Below, in pieces: positions 23,979 through 24,093 of a stretch of DNA of 24,093 nt. Each line of letters opens with the position of its first letter. Position 1 is the stretch's first letter. The notes beneath the pieces are model-generated. The model searched no databases. It was not told the origin of the DNA and saw nothing but the letters and a program-made list of their open reading frames with translations. The DNA is from Alistipes sp. GTDB taxonomy: Bacteria > Bacteroidota > Bacteroidia > Bacteroidales > Rikenellaceae. The translations under genes and the position numbers were made by a program. The DNA is taken from the NCBI GenBank assembly GCA_017560305.1, contig JAFYOF010000004.1, forward strand, positions 1-24,093, given 5' to 3'.

Positions 23979-24093
23979 TTAACCTCTGCGGTAGTAGATC
24001 TCGTCATCGAGGAACTCCTCGGTAGCGATGATCACTGGCTTTGGAAGACGCTCATAGTAGCGTGAGATCTCAATCTGCTCACGGTTCTCGAAA
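23979..24093 (-). CDS. rpoZ: RNA polymerase omega subunit, Bacteroidota type (N-terminus cut off)
   Basis: Only the last 37 residues are in the window, beginning FENREQIEISRYYERLPKP and ending EEFLDDEIYYRRG. They match the C-terminal part of the Bacteroidota omega/Rpb6-like subunit as I remember it. That protein helps assemble and stabilise RNA polymerase by holding the beta' subunit. The stop codon is read at 23981-23979. The start lies beyond the right edge. In Bacteroidales this gene typically stands between bamD and coaBC, and coaBC does follow here, which supports the call. The C-terminus appears shorter than in Bacteroides relatives, which carry a further charged tail. Confidence 0.85.
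   Translation of the reverse strand, partial: FENREQIEISRYYERLPKPVIIATEEFLDDEIYYRRG

Noticed and set aside
1..24093. CRISPR arrays, tRNA or rRNA genes, insertion sequences, integrases, toxin-antitoxin or phage-defence genes.
   Set aside because: I read through all intergenic stretches and genes and found no regularly spaced repeats, no cloverleaf-like sequence and no transposase or defence-type protein.

Overview
The window is chromosomal DNA from a member of the Bacteroidota, most likely the order Bacteroidales. The Rikenellaceae (Alistipes-like) are my best guess at family. The evidence is: promoters of the Bacteroidota form (TTTG, about 19 bases, then TAnnTTTG); A-rich leaders without clear Shine-Dalgarno sites; lipoproteins with a lipobox; an rpoZ of the Bacteroidota type; a V-type ATPase operon with a DUF2764 gene; and a DUF4301 protein. 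The family placement is inference.

Layout. (1) 1-1278, minus: start of a V-type ATP synthase operon (subunit E, then DUF2764, running off the left edge), with a near-ideal promoter. (2) 1533-2342, plus: a lone secreted GH16 glucanase with its own promoter and terminator. (3) 2525-3967, minus: DUF4301 protein. Its promoter faces that of the next operon. (4) 4138-12136, plus: a tight six-gene operon: tricorn-like S41 protease, murB, tilS, holA, a degenerate class IV aminotransferase-like protein, coaD. (5) 12212-14357: lpxD plus a TlpA/thioredoxin lipoprotein, closed by a terminator. (6) 14408-15953: an uncharacterised secreted protein overlapping ruvC. (7) 16008-18854: GNAT-like protein, small periplasmic thioredoxin-fold protein, gcvT, terminator. 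(8) 18939-19865: secreted ThuA-domain protein. A shared palindromic terminator separates it from (9) 24093-19913, minus: rpoZ (partial), coaBC, recN and a GH88-like lipoprotein.

How the genes fit together. Most are housekeeping: coenzyme A synthesis (coaBC and coaD, in different operons), envelope building (murB, lpxD), DNA replication and repair (holA, ruvC, recN), tRNA modification (tilS), one-carbon metabolism (gcvT) and transcription (rpoZ). Scattered among them are secreted carbohydrate-active proteins (GH16, ThuA, GH88-like) with no SusC/SusD partners, and two thiol-redox proteins. There are no RNA genes, CRISPR arrays, insertion sequences or prophage genes that I can support, and no clear multi-gene novel system. 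The most interesting items are two proteins whose family catalytic residues look replaced (the GH88-like lipoprotein and the class IV aminotransferase-like protein), the uncharacterised secreted protein upstream of ruvC, the sugar-nucleotidyltransferase-like motifs in the DUF4301 protein, and two structured intergenic elements. No stretch longer than 300 bases lacks a gene.
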